DNA from: Halomonas llamarensis
GTDB taxonomy: Bacteria; Pseudomonadota; Gammaproteobacteria; Pseudomonadales; Halomonadaceae
Direction of reading: 5' to 3'
NCBI RefSeq assembly: GCF_023555005.1
Contig: NZ_JAMJPJ010000033.1
Span: 1 to 39,894, forward strand
DNA length: 39,894 bases
The notes beneath the pieces are model-generated. The model made no database searches. It worked only from the letters and a program-made list of their open reading frames with translations, and was not told where the DNA came from. A program made the position numbers and the translations under genes. Positions 1 through 7,659 of this stretch are shown here, in pieces. Position 1 is the stretch's first letter, and the number at the start of each line of letters is the position of its first letter.

Positions 1-71
1 CGCGCATCTGCTGGAGCGCTTTTCTTTCTACTTGGGTCTGGACTTCAATTGCATAAAATCCCGACCCGACT

Positions 72-383
72 TTGACGAGATGTGCCACTACGGTGCTATC
101 GCGTCATGAAACTGTCCGAACCATTGAGTTAAACAAGTTAGAAAAAATCGGGGTCATTGAGTCGGCGGCGCATTGGTTGATATTGCGGGAAATCCGTAAC
201 CAATTTGCTCACGACTATCCAACAGACCGAGAAACGCAAGCCGTTATGCTTAACAAAGCTTTTTCGATGACAGCAAGTTTGCTAGACACTTTAGCGGGGG
301 TGCAGCATTTTGTTGAGCCCTATCTTAGTGGAGGGCCTGAAGGAGGGGGCTTAGATGGTATGAGCGATAACACGGATGCTTGA
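72..383 (+). CDS. Truncated or frameshifted HEPN-domain protein
   Basis: The C-terminal half resembles HEPN-type proteins of toxin-antitoxin or nucleotidyltransferase-linked systems. It has a LNKLEKIGVI segment, then LREIRNQFAHDYP, which holds the RX4H motif (R-NQFA-H) of HEPN nucleases, then a helix ending SLLDTL. The recognisable part starts only around codon 15, so the expected N-terminal half is missing in this frame. The only start upstream is TTG at 72. A second open frame from the left edge ends with TGA at 107-109, so either a frameshift lies near 100-110 or a different gene ends there. Base composition looks more AT-rich than in the following genes, which may indicate transfer. The stop overlaps the next gene by 8 bases. 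The HEPN assignment rests on motif reading alone. The gene is probably a remnant and its activity is doubtful. Confidence 0.45.
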   Translation: MTRCATTVLSRHETVRTIELNKLEKIGVIESAAHWLILREIRNQFAHDYPTDRETQAVMLNKAFSMTASLLDTLAGVQHFVEPYLSGGPEGGGLDGMSDNTDA

Positions 384-1377
384 AGATCACCGCAGCGGGC
401 CGCGCCACAATTCTCTATTAAAAGTGCATCACGATGACGATAGTGACAGCGCCTGGATGGTGAGTTATATCGATGTCATGACGCTGTTGGTGGCGCTGTT
501 TGTGATTATTATTGTGGCGGCGGAAGCGGCTAACCCCGGTTGGTTGGCGGGCTCCCGTATGTCAGCAGCAGAAAAAATAGGAGACATACGCCCGATACCG
601 CGTTTAGAGGTGCCGCTGCCGGAGCCGCTGGCGAATTTGCGTAAAGTGCAACAGCTACCGCCGCCCACCCCTGGAGAGCTTAGCCCTAGGGCGCTGAGTG
701 CGGCGTTGGGGGTGGCAGGGTTACCGCCACGCGTGCCCGCACCGCCGCTGCTATTGGCCAAGTTGGAACGGGAGGCCGAGCCTGAACGGCTGCCCGCACC
801 GGAATTGCCGCGCTTAATGATGCCGTCCGGGTTGGATTTAACCCAGCCGCTTGCCGAGTTTATGGTGGTGCTGACGGATCGTCCGCCAAGTAATGTGGTG
901 GAAGTCGATGACGACGCCGTGGCCAGTGCGCTAGCGCTTAACCAATCGCTAGCGCAGCGGGTGGGCGATTCGCTCTACCTGCCTGATCTAGAGGGCGTAG
1001 AAGTGTCGCGTGTGTCCGAGGGGATTAACCTTCGTGTTCAGGATCAACTGCTTTTTCCCAGTTCGACCGCCGATTTAACCGGAAATGGTCAGGCACTTGT
1101 GGCGAGCCTCATGGAAACCATTCAACGCTACGACGGTAAAGTGTCGGTAGAAGGCCACTCGGACAGCCGCTCGATCAATACGGAGGAGTTCCCCTCTAAT
1201 TGGGCGCTTTCTAGCGCGCGGGCCATTGCGATTGTCGAATCGTTAGAAGCGGCCGGGGTAGCAACGGATCGCCTACGTGCGGTGGGGTTAGCGGCGACAG
1301 AGCCGCTCGCTGATAACGACACGGCGGAAGGGCGTGCGCGTAACCGCCGCGTTGAGGTCGTGATCCACATCGAGTAG
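376..1377 (+). CDS. MotB/OmpA-like proton-channel protein
   Basis: This 333-residue inner-membrane protein has MotB architecture. A short charged cytoplasmic N-terminus with a DDDSDS run precedes one transmembrane helix of the MVSYIDVMTLLVALF type. D33 sits where MotB carries its proton-accepting aspartate (D32 in E. coli). A proline-rich linker covers about residues 65-150, and the OmpA peptidoglycan-binding domain covers about 220-330, with GHSDSR and RARNRRVEV marking its conserved D and R residues. No MotA/ExbB-like partner is in the window; it should lie upstream of the left edge if the pair is intact. No flagellar genes are nearby, so a flagellar role is unsupported. The ATG at 376 has no clear ribosome binding site. 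A strong AAGGAGG lies at 340-346 and would better serve an ATG at 360 in the HEPN frame. Confidence 0.8.
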   Translation: MLEDHRSGPRHNSLLKVHHDDDSDSAWMVSYIDVMTLLVALFVIIIVAAEAANPGWLAGSRMSAAEKIGDIRPIPRLEVPLPEPLANLRKVQQLPPPTPGELSPRALSAALGVAGLPPRVPAPPLLLAKLEREAEPERLPAPELPRLMMPSGLDLTQPLAEFMVVLTDRPPSNVVEVDDDAVASALALNQSLAQRVGDSLYLPDLEGVEVSRVSEGINLRVQDQLLFPSSTADLTGNGQALVASLMETIQRYDGKVSVEGHSDSRSINTEEFPSNWALSSARAIAIVESLEAAGVATDRLRAVGLAATEPLADNDTAEGRARNRRVEVVIHIE

Positions 1378-1395
1378 TGGCGATAGACAAAAAAA

Positions 1396-1416
1396 GCCCG
1401 CCGGGGAAGGGCGGGC
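1396..1416 (-). terminator. GC-rich hairpin with U-tract on the minus strand
   Basis: GCCCGCC (1396-1402) pairs with GGCGGGC (1410-1416) around a 7-nt loop. A run of A lies on the 5' side, so an intrinsic terminator is complete only for minus-strand transcripts. It sits 18 bases after the stop of the MotB-like gene and may also slow plus-strand transcription. Confidence 0.6.
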
Positions 1417-1440
1417 ATAAAAGGGCTTGGCTCACTGCAG

Positions 1441-1480
1441 CCCGCTGGCTAGGGGAGGGGTGTACACAAATGCCAGCGGG
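1441..1480. repeat. Perfect 9-bp inverted repeat in the 1378-1676 gap
   Basis: CCCGCTGGC (1441-1449) is perfectly complementary to GCCAGCGGG (1472-1480) with a 22-nt loop containing TGTACA. TACAAT follows directly at 1481-1486 and could be a -10 element, but I see no convincing -35. The rest of the 299-base gap up to the rhodanese gene is AT-rich, and no credible gene is visible in it. The repeat could be an operator or an RNA hairpin. Confidence 0.5.
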
Positions 1481-1648
1481 TACAATATGAGTATAGCTAT
1501 TTTATGCCTGATTCCAAGGGTTCGGGCAAATTTTTTACCCATTGTTTTACCTTGCCATTCAAACCTTGATCTTTTGATCTCATTTTTTTGCATCTTGCGA
1601 CAAACCGCCACAGGAAGTTTGCGGTATTTTTGGCTATGCTGCTGTTCG

Positions 1649-1658
1649 TAATGTTATT
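1649..1658. promoter_or_regulatory. Decamer TAATGTTATT before the rhodanese gene
   Basis: The decamer lies 18 bases before the rhodanese start codon. The identical decamer occurs at 2931-2940 ahead of the metallo-hydrolase gene of the same cluster. A shared regulator site is an inference from two copies only. Confidence 0.3.
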
Positions 1659-1676
1659 AACTTATAGGATATTGTT

Positions 1677-2324
1677 ATGAATGGCAGCAGATCCTTGTCG
1701 CATCGCTTTACCGCACACCGTTTTCTTTCGCGTCGTGCTTTACCGGTGGTTGTCGCGGCTGGCGCAGTGTTGAGCTGGGGAAGCATCGCGCAGGCACAAG
1801 ACGACGCCCCGGCGTATCGCGAAACCCAGCTTGGGCTCTATGTCACCGCTGAGGAGGCATATGAGCTTATGCAGGAAGACAGCGATGCGATACTGATCGA
1901 TGTTCGCGATCCCATCGAAATTAAATTCACTGGCTTTGCAGAACCGACGGATATCCACGTGCCGTGGGTGTTGGCGGATCGCACGCAGTTCGATGATGAC
2001 GCCCAAACGTGGCCAATTGCCCGCAACCCCGACTTCGAAGCGCAGATACGTGACGAGCTTGAAGCGCAAGGCGTTGAAAGCGATACCCCCATCATCGTGA
2101 TGTGCCGCTCCGGTGCGACGCGTAGTGCGCCCGCTGTCGACGTTTTGGCGGAAATGGGCTACTCCGACGTTTACTCAGTGAGTGACGGTTTTGAAGGTGG
2201 GCAGCTAGAAGACGGTGACTCGGCAGGCGTGCGTGCTCGCAACGGCTGGCGCAATGCGGGTTTACCGTGGGGATATACGATCGACCCCGATGTCGCGTGG
2301 TATGAAGGCAAGTACGAAGATTAA
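1677..2324 (+). CDS. Periplasmic rhodanese-like sulfurtransferase
   Basis: This 215-residue protein has a long basic N-terminus and a hydrophobic signal segment ending near AQAQDD (about residue 41), so it should act in the periplasm. The rhodanese fold runs from about 55 to 200, with LIDVRDP at 73-79 and the active-site loop CRSGATRS at 143-150. C143 is the expected persulfide-carrying cysteine. Rhodaneses move sulfane sulfur from thiosulfate or persulfides to acceptors. It opens the sulfur cluster and is followed 39 bases later by a secreted DsrE-like protein, which suggests a sulfur-relay partnership outside the cytoplasm. The family is secure from the motif; the in vivo substrate is unknown. 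Confidence 0.85.
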   Translation: MNGSRSLSHRFTAHRFLSRRALPVVVAAGAVLSWGSIAQAQDDAPAYRETQLGLYVTAEEAYELMQEDSDAILIDVRDPIEIKFTGFAEPTDIHVPWVLADRTQFDDDAQTWPIARNPDFEAQIRDELEAQGVESDTPIIVMCRSGATRSAPAVDVLAEMGYSDVYSVSDGFEGGQLEDGDSAGVRARNGWRNAGLPWGYTIDPDVAWYEGKYED

Positions 2325-2363
2325 ATCGGCTGGATGTATTTCAATCGTTAAAGGAGTTTTATT

Positions 2364-2831
2364 ATGCGCCACACACTATTGGCTGCAACGGCGTTAAGTG
2401 CTGCCGCTTTCGCCTTGCCGACGCTCGCGACTGCTGATAATCACGGTGAATCTGATGACCGCGCTTTGATGATCGTGACAAGCGATAAAGTGCAAACCCA
2501 GAGCATGGCGATGATTTTGGGTAATGCGATGCGCCAGCAAGGTACGGACCTGCACATTTTGCTCTGCGATGCCGCCGGTGATTTGGCTATCGATGGCTTT
2601 GAGAGCGATGAGGCCGTTAACACCCCGCCAAGCAACCCGGCAAGGCAGATAAAGCCTGAAGGATTAATGCAGATGATGATGGGCGAAGGCGTCGGCGTTG
2701 ACGTTTGTGCCATCTACTTACCGAACTCGGACGACTCTGAAGATGACTTGTATGAAGGTGTAGGCGTTGCGGCGCCTGGCCCAATGGCTGAGATGATGCG
2801 TGACCCATCGATTCCGGTGTATAGCTTTTAA
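2364..2831 (+). CDS. Secreted DsrE-like sulfur-carrier protein
   Basis: This 155-residue protein starts with a classical signal peptide of about 24 residues (cleavage near ATADN). The mature part has the small alpha/beta layout of the DsrE/DsrF-like fold, with strand RALMIVTS, a helix, strand LHILLCD (C68) and later VDVCAIYLP (C115). C115 lies where DsrE-type proteins often carry their sulfur-binding cysteine. The ribosome binding site AAAGGAG is well placed. Its position directly after the rhodanese, with a terminator behind it, points to a two-gene transcript whose product accepts or buffers sulfane sulfur in the periplasm. The DsrE-like assignment is from pattern; no substrate is assigned. 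Confidence 0.7.
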   Translation: MRHTLLAATALSAAAFALPTLATADNHGESDDRALMIVTSDKVQTQSMAMILGNAMRQQGTDLHILLCDAAGDLAIDGFESDEAVNTPPSNPARQIKPEGLMQMMMGEGVGVDVCAIYLPNSDDSEDDLYEGVGVAAPGPMAEMMRDPSIPVYSF

Positions 2832-2857
2832 GCCATTTAACACGTAACACATCTCTT

Positions 2858-2893
2858 AACACCGCTCGGCCCTGGCTGGGCGGTGTTGTTTTA
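2858..2893 (+). terminator. Intrinsic terminator after the DsrE-like gene
   Basis: AACACCGC (2858-2865) pairs with GCGGTGTT (2880-2887) and is followed by GTTTTA. It separates the rhodanese/DsrE pair from the metallo-hydrolase gene. Confidence 0.75.
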
Positions 2894-2898
2894 TGCGT

Positions 2899-2940
2899 TT
2901 GGCTTAATATGTAAAAATAGTATAAATATATAATGTTATT
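2899..2940 (+). promoter_or_regulatory. Probable promoter of the metallo-hydrolase gene
   Basis: TTGGCT (2899-2904) and TATAAA (2921-2926) are separated by 16 bases in a markedly AT-rich stretch. They are followed at 2931-2940 by the decamer TAATGTTATT that also precedes the rhodanese gene. If used, the promoter gives a leader of about 65-70 bases before the ATG at 3002. Confidence 0.4.
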
Positions 2941-3001
2941 TGCGATATACTTATGCCAGTGCATTGAGCTTAGTGCATCCAACGCTGACTCGGAGGCAAC
3001 C

Positions 3002-3868
3002 ATGACCATTCCTTTGGTGACTCACTTTTTCGATGAGCCGACCAACACGTTTAGCTATGTGGTCCAAGACCCCAACAGCCAAGCGTGTGCGATCCTGGAT
3101 TCAGTCCTCGATTTTGACTACGCCGCGGGCCGCACGGACGTACGTTCCGCTGACGAGATTATTGCCTTTGTGCGTGAGCACGATCTCGCCGTTGAGTGGA
3201 TCTTGGAAACGCACGTACACGCTGACCATCTCTCGGCAGCGCCGTATCTCCACGAAAAACTCGGCGGCAAGACAGGCATCGGCGCCAATATCACCGTGGT
3301 GCAGGAGGTTTTCGGTAAGGCATTTAACGCCGGTACCGAGTTCGCTCGCGATGGCAGCCAGTTTGATGCGTTGTTTGAAGAGGGTGACCGTTTTCACATT
3401 GGTGGGCTCGAAGGGCGCGTGCTGCATACGCCAGGCCATACGCCCGCCTGTTTGACCTATGTGATCGGTGATGCCGCTTTTGTCGGCGATACCCTGTTCA
3501 TGCCGGACTATGGCACGGCGCGCTGCGACTTCCCCGGTGGCGATGCGCGAACCCTCTATCGCTCGATTCAAAAAGTGCTCGCGTTGCCGGGGTCTACCCG
3601 CTTGTTTATGTGCCACGACTATAAAGCCCCTGAGCGCGATATCTACCAGCACGAAACCACGGTCACCGAGCAGCGCGCAGCCAACGTGCATGTGCGTAAT
3701 GGAATTAGCGAAGAGGACTTCGTCACGATGCGCTCAGAGCGTGACGCTACCTTGGGGATGCCGCGGCTTATTATTCCGTCGGTACAGGTCAATATGCGCG
3801 CGGGCGAAATGCCGCCAGCCGACGATAACGGCCAGGTGTACCTCAAAGTGCCGATCAATACGTTTTAA
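3002..3868 (+). CDS. Persulfide-dioxygenase-like metallo-hydrolase
   Basis: This 288-residue cytoplasmic protein belongs to the metallo-beta-lactamase fold. The metal motif HVHADH is at 71-76, a further ligand H146 is in TPGHTP, D163 is in FVGDTLF, and H205 is in MCHDY. The segment ARCDFPGGD at 173-181 is typical of the ETHE1/Blh branch, which oxidises glutathione persulfide to sulfite. The start is set at ATG 3002 behind GGAGG; an upstream in-frame start at 2933 has no ribosome binding site and would add an unlikely tail. Rhodanese and DsrE-like genes lie upstream and an anion transporter downstream, which fits sulfide or persulfide detoxification. Dioxygenase activity is inferred from motifs and context; a glyoxalase-II-like hydrolase is the alternative. 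Confidence 0.8.
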   Translation: MTIPLVTHFFDEPTNTFSYVVQDPNSQACAILDSVLDFDYAAGRTDVRSADEIIAFVREHDLAVEWILETHVHADHLSAAPYLHEKLGGKTGIGANITVVQEVFGKAFNAGTEFARDGSQFDALFEEGDRFHIGGLEGRVLHTPGHTPACLTYVIGDAAFVGDTLFMPDYGTARCDFPGGDARTLYRSIQKVLALPGSTRLFMCHDYKAPERDIYQHETTVTEQRAANVHVRNGISEEDFVTMRSERDATLGMPRLIIPSVQVNMRAGEMPPADDNGQVYLKVPINTF

Positions 3869-3916
3869 GCCTGTTTTATCCGTGGGCGTTAAACGCCAAT
3901 ATGGCGAGGCATTGCC

Positions 3917-5701
3917 GTGAACCTTAAACGCCATCTGCCGATTTTTCAGTGGTTGCCGCACTACCAGCGCAGCACCCTGACGCGAGACCTGCTGGCGGCG
4001 GTGATTGTGACGATCATGCTGATCCCGCAGTCGCTGGCGTATGCCATGTTGGCGGGGCTGCCGGCAGAAGTGGGGCTATATGCCAGTGTCCTGCCGCTGG
4101 TGGCTTACGCGATCTTTGGCACTAGCCGAACGCTAGCCGTAGGGCCGGTGGCGGTGGTGTCGCTAATGACGGCAGCGGCCTTGGGCAATATTGCCACGCC
4201 AGGGAGTGCCGAATACATGGGCGCCGCGCTGATATTGGCGCTGCTTTCGGGGCTGATTTTGACCTTAATGGGCCTAGCCCGGCTGGGTTTTTTGGCCAAC
4301 TTTCTCAGCCACCCGGTGATCTCCGGCTTTATTACCGCTTCCGGTTTGATCATTGCGGCGGGGCAGCTGCGTCACCTGCTGGGAGTTGAGGCGAGCGGCC
4401 ACAATCTGGTGACGCTGCTTACCGGGATTTTGAGCCAGCTAGGCAATGTTCATTTGGCAACGCTACTGCTTGGCGGCGGCAGCCTGGTGTTTCTTTATGC
4501 GGCGCGGCGCTGGTTGAAAACAGGGCTTTTACACCTGGGCGCGGCGTCTGGCGTGGCCGACATGCTGACCAAAGCGGCGCCTATCGTCGCGGTTGCGGCA
4601 ACCACGCTGATTACTTGGCACTTGGGATTGGATCAGCGCGGCGTGGATGTGGTGGGTGACATTCCCGCGGGGTTGCCGCCTATTACGCTGCCGGGGTTTG
4701 AGCTGGGTCTGTGGCGTGATTTGTTAATGGCAGCGGTGCTGATCAGCATTGTGGGGTTCGTCGAATCGGTGTCGGTGGGGCAGACGCTGGCGGCAAAACG
4801 TCGCCAACGCATCGACCCCAACCAAGAGTTAATCGGGTTGGGCAGTGCCAATTTGGCGGCGTCTTTTTCTGGCGGTATGCCGGTCACTGGTGGCTTTTCC
4901 CGCTCGGTGGTCAACTTCGATGCGGGCGCACAAACCCCCGCCGCCGGTGCTTTTACCGCCGTGGGCATCGGCGTGGCGGTGCTGGTGTTAACGCCTCTGA
5001 TCGCGTATTTGCCCGTGGCGACATTGGCCGCCACGATCATTGTTGCCGTGCTGAGCTTGGTCGATTTTCCCGCTGTGGTACGCACCTGGCGCTACTCGCG
5101 CAGCGATTTCGCTGCCATGTTGGCGACGATTCTCGTCACGCTGGCCAGCGGGGTCGAAAGCGGTATTTTAGCCGGTGTCGGGCTTTCGTTGGCATTACAC
5201 CTCTACCGTACCAGCCGCCCGCATAGCGCGGTGATTGGCCGGGTGCCGGGGAGCGAGCACTTTCGTAACGTTGAACGTCACCAGGTCGAAACCGCCCCTC
5301 ACCTGTGCATTTTGCGCGTCGATGAAAGCCTCTATTTTGCCAATGCGCGCTATCTTGAAGATACGGTGATGGACGAGGTGAGCCGTCAGCCCGACGTCAA
5401 GCATGTGGTGCTGGCCTGCCAAGCGGTGAACGTGATCGATGCCTCCGCGCTTGAGAGTTTGGAAACCATCAATCAGCGGCTGGACGATGCCGGTGTGGTG
5501 CTCCACTTGGCCGAAGTGAAGGGGCCGGTGATGGATCGCTTGAAGCACACAACGTTCTGTGAGGAGTTAACCGGTTTTGTTCATCTGAGCACTTATAGCG
5601 CGTGGGTGGCGCTGACGCAGCCGTCTAACGCGGTATACCCCGAACCGTCCGCCTGTCCTAGTGCGCGTGCGTTGACAGTGGCGGCTGCAACAACGTTATG
5701 A
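3917..5701 (+). CDS. SulP-family anion permease with STAS domain
   Basis: This 594-residue inner-membrane transporter begins with the SulP signature region LTRDLLAAVIVTIMLIPQSL, followed by about ten to twelve hydrophobic segments to residue 430. A cytoplasmic STAS domain covers about 460-560 and contains VNVIDASALESL. Family members move sulfate, bicarbonate or related anions. The start is GTG at 3917, 48 bases after the metallo-hydrolase gene and probably co-transcribed with it. Placement next to a sulfite-producing enzyme suggests sulfate or sulfite traffic, though the direction and substrate cannot be read from sequence. Confidence 0.85.
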   Translation: MNLKRHLPIFQWLPHYQRSTLTRDLLAAVIVTIMLIPQSLAYAMLAGLPAEVGLYASVLPLVAYAIFGTSRTLAVGPVAVVSLMTAAALGNIATPGSAEYMGAALILALLSGLILTLMGLARLGFLANFLSHPVISGFITASGLIIAAGQLRHLLGVEASGHNLVTLLTGILSQLGNVHLATLLLGGGSLVFLYAARRWLKTGLLHLGAASGVADMLTKAAPIVAVAATTLITWHLGLDQRGVDVVGDIPAGLPPITLPGFELGLWRDLLMAAVLISIVGFVESVSVGQTLAAKRRQRIDPNQELIGLGSANLAASFSGGMPVTGGFSRSVVNFDAGAQTPAAGAFTAVGIGVAVLVLTPLIAYLPVATLAATIIVAVLSLVDFPAVVRTWRYSRSDFAAMLATILVTLASGVESGILAGVGLSLALHLYRTSRPHSAVIGRVPGSEHFRNVERHQVETAPHLCILRVDESLYFANARYLEDTVMDEVSRQPDVKHVVLACQAVNVIDASALESLETINQRLDDAGVVLHLAEVKGPVMDRLKHTTFCEELTGFVHLSTYSAWVALTQPSNAVYPEPSACPSARALTVAAATTL

Positions 5702-5713
5702 AGGAGATAGACG

Positions 5714-5905
5714 ATGAAAACGAACGTAGGTGGTGTTGATAAAATTGCCCGCATTGTAGTGGGTGCCTTGCTCATCCTTCTGGCCTTAACCGGCACCATT
5801 GGTGCCTGGGGTTGGATTGGCATCGTACCGCTCGCCACGGGCCTGTTTAACTTCTGCCCGCTTTACGCGCTGATAGGCGCTAATACCTGTAAGACGAAAC
5901 CGTAA
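5714..5905 (+). CDS. DUF2892 (YgaP-type) small membrane protein
   Basis: This 63-residue protein has the DUF2892 pattern. An N-terminal NVGGVDKIARIVVG segment is followed by two hydrophobic helices and the closing FNFCPLYALIGANTC, with C48 and C59. In other proteins this domain forms the membrane part of YgaP-like rhodaneses, and free-standing copies are common beside sulfur genes. The start has a perfect AAGGAG site 12 bases after the SulP stop, so it belongs to that transcript. The function is unknown; a role in sulfur handling at the membrane is inferred from context. Confidence 0.8.
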   Translation: MKTNVGGVDKIARIVVGALLILLALTGTIGAWGWIGIVPLATGLFNFCPLYALIGANTCKTKP

Positions 5906-5951
5906 CCGCAAGCGAGCGTCGTATCAGGTAACGTTAAAAAAGGAGAACCGC

Positions 5952-6413
5952 GTGGATTGGATGGCAAGCCTGCAAGGGCTGGTGGGCGGCGTTCTGATTG
6001 GGCTGTCAGCGGTATGGCTGATGGGCACCATGGGGCGTATCGCCGGGATAAGCGGCATTGTGGGTAATTTAATGACCCAGCGCCCGAAAGGCGATAGCGC
6101 TTGGCGCGTGACCTTTGTGCTGGGCTTAATCAGCGGCCCATTGCTCATCATGGCGTTGGGCGGTGGCCTCGGTAATGTGGCCAATGCACCCGGCGCCGTT
6201 ATCGGCGAACCCGCAGGCGGTGTCGTGCTGATGCTACTGGCCGGGTTGTTGGTTGGGGTAGGCACTGGTATTGGCAGCGGTTGCACAAGCGGCCATGGGG
6301 TGTGCGGTATCTCGCGACTTTCAACGCGCTCCATCGCGGCGACGGCGATGTTTTTGATTACTGCCATCATCACCGTGTATGTGGTTCGCCATGTGATAGG
6401 AGGTGGCGCATGA
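5952..6413 (+). CDS. YeeE/YedE-family transporter, first half
   Basis: This 153-residue membrane protein matches one half of the YeeE/YedE (TsuA-like) fold, with about four hydrophobic segments. The hallmark GSGCTSGHGVCGISR is at 109-123, holding C111 and C118, which line the substrate path in characterised thiosulfate transporters. The start is GTG at 5952 behind AAAGGAG. It overlaps the second half by four bases (ATGA), so the two are translated together and probably form one transporter from two chains. Sulfur-compound uptake, most likely thiosulfate, is inferred from family and neighbours. Confidence 0.85.
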   Translation: MDWMASLQGLVGGVLIGLSAVWLMGTMGRIAGISGIVGNLMTQRPKGDSAWRVTFVLGLISGPLLIMALGGGLGNVANAPGAVIGEPAGGVVLMLLAGLLVGVGTGIGSGCTSGHGVCGISRLSTRSIAATAMFLITAIITVYVVRHVIGGGA

Positions 6414-6817
6414 AAATGCTGATGGGCTACATGGCCGGCTTGCTGTTCGGTCTTGGCCTTGCCGTGTCAGGCATGACGGACCCGGCGCGCGTTCTCGGCT
6501 TTTTAGATATCGCTGGCGCCTGGGACCCGACGCTGATGTTTGTGCTGGGCGGGGCGGTGGTGACGAGCTTTATCGGGTACCGCCTTGTGTTTCAACGCGC
6601 GGGGCCGATATTCGGCGAACGCTTCCAGCTACCCACCAAGCAGGAGCTCGACGCCAAGCTGTTGGGCGGCGCGGCGCTCTTTGGTATCGGTTGGGGGCTA
6701 TCGGGCTACTGTCCTGGGCCTGCCATTGCGTCTGTCAGTGGCCTGACGTTTCCGCTTGTTGCCATGTTAATGGCCATGGTGGTGGGTTGGTTTGCCGCGC
6801 GCGCACTAACGTGTTAA
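6410..6817 (+). CDS. YeeE/YedE-family transporter, second half
   Basis: This 135-residue membrane protein is the partner half, ending with the conserved GLSGYCPGPA (C101). It starts at ATG 6410 behind AGGAGG and overlaps the stop of the first half. A longer in-frame reading from 6281 would run inside the coding sequence of the first half and is rejected. The linker between its transmembrane pairs (about 65-84) is polar. A strong terminator follows, so the transcript that begins near the metallo-hydrolase gene ends here. Confidence 0.85.
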   Translation: MKMLMGYMAGLLFGLGLAVSGMTDPARVLGFLDIAGAWDPTLMFVLGGAVVTSFIGYRLVFQRAGPIFGERFQLPTKQELDAKLLGGAALFGIGWGLSGYCPGPAIASVSGLTFPLVAMLMAMVVGWFAARALTC

Positions 6818-6842
6818 CGCTTGGGCCTTGGTTTTATATTGC

Positions 6843-6873
6843 CCCCTGCCAGCCTCGCTGGCAGGGGTTTTTT
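6843..6873 (+). terminator. Strong intrinsic terminator after the YeeE pair
   Basis: CCCCTGCCAG (6843-6852) and CTGGCAGGGG (6858-6867) form a perfect 10-bp stem with a 5-nt loop, followed by six T. Confidence 0.95.
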
Positions 6874-6901
6874 GTATTTATCTGGCGTTGTAGGGGGATT
6901 T

Positions 6902-6916
6902 TTAACCGTCGGTTAA
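6902..6916. promoter_or_regulatory. Palindrome before the response regulator gene
   Basis: TTAACC-GTC-GGTTAA is a perfect 6-bp-arm palindrome 41 bases before the response-regulator start. A second element GGTT-AAGG-AACC (6943-6954) overlaps its ribosome binding site. They are candidate autoregulatory sites; no binding specificity is known. Confidence 0.4.
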
Positions 6917-6957
6917 TCCTACCTTGTCATGCTGGCGATACTGGTTAAGGAACCGTT

Positions 6958-7659
6958 ATGCATATATTGCTGGTAGAAGATGATGCGTTAGTGGCCTCTG
7001 GCATTCGTGCAGGGTTAATGACCTACGATTTTGTCGTGGATCATGTCGCCACGTTGCAAGCCGCTCGCCAGGCGCTAGAGGCGGTGAGCACCGATGCTGT
7101 CATTCTCGATCGCGGTATGCCCGATGGTGACGGACTGCTGCTTTTGGAGGCGTGGCGCCAAAATGGTGTAGAAACGCCGGTGCTGATACTCACCGCGCGC
7201 GACGCCGTGCGTGATCGCGTGGATGGCTTGCAAGGCGGTGCGGACGATTACTTGGTCAAGCCGTTTGACCTGGATGAGTTGGTCGCCCGGCTTTACGCCC
7301 TACTGCGACGTGCTTCTGGGCGTAGTAGCGGCGTGATCACGCATGGCGCACTGGCTCTGGACCCGGTTTCACGGCAAGTCAGCATAGACGGCGCTGTGAT
7401 ACCGCTTTCGCGGCGCGAGCTCGTGCTGTTGGAAGCCTTTTTATACGCCCCGCGCAGTGTGCTAAACGCCGATCAGCTCAAAGACAGCCTTTACGGCATG
7501 AATGAAGACGTCGAAAGCAATGCGCTTAATGTGCACATCCACCATCTGCGACGCAAGCTTGGTAGCGGCATTATCGATACCGTGCGCGGTTTGGGCTACC
7601 GCTTGGGTAAGCCTGAGGCGGTGATGCTTGCACAAGATGCCATGAGGCAAAAAACATGA
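6958..7659 (+). CDS. OmpR-family response regulator (QseB/PmrA type)
   Basis: This 233-residue cytoplasmic regulator has a receiver domain at 1-115, with acidic pocket E7-D8-D9, phospho-acceptor D51 in VILDRGMPDGDG, and K in DYLVKPFDLDEL. The C-terminal winged-helix DNA-binding domain (about 125-220) has SRRELVLLEAF and the recognition region NVHIHHLRRKL. AAGGA precedes the start, and the stop overlaps the kinase start (ATGA). Its place between the transporter genes and tsdBA makes it the likely regulator of the sulfur cluster. The signal sensed is unknown. Confidence 0.9.
   Translation: MHILLVEDDALVASGIRAGLMTYDFVVDHVATLQAARQALEAVSTDAVILDRGMPDGDGLLLLEAWRQNGVETPVLILTARDAVRDRVDGLQGGADDYLVKPFDLDELVARLYALLRRASGRSSGVITHGALALDPVSRQVSIDGAVIPLSRRELVLLEAFLYAPRSVLNADQLKDSLYGMNEDVESNALNVHIHHLRRKLGSGIIDTVRGLGYRLGKPEAVMLAQDAMRQKT

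Noticed and set aside
376..1377. Flagellar MotB or Zorya ZorB
   Set aside because: MotB-like topology is clear, but there are no flagellar or zor genes in view and the partner gene is outside the window, so a specific role cannot be claimed.
1427..1651. 74-codon frame after the MotB-like gene
   Set aside because: Composition is unlike a protein (many C, L, F), it starts inside a hairpin, and it has no family match.
6281..6409. N-terminal extension of the second YeeE half
   Set aside because: It overlaps the first half out of frame, and the coupled ATG at 6410 has AGGAGG in front.
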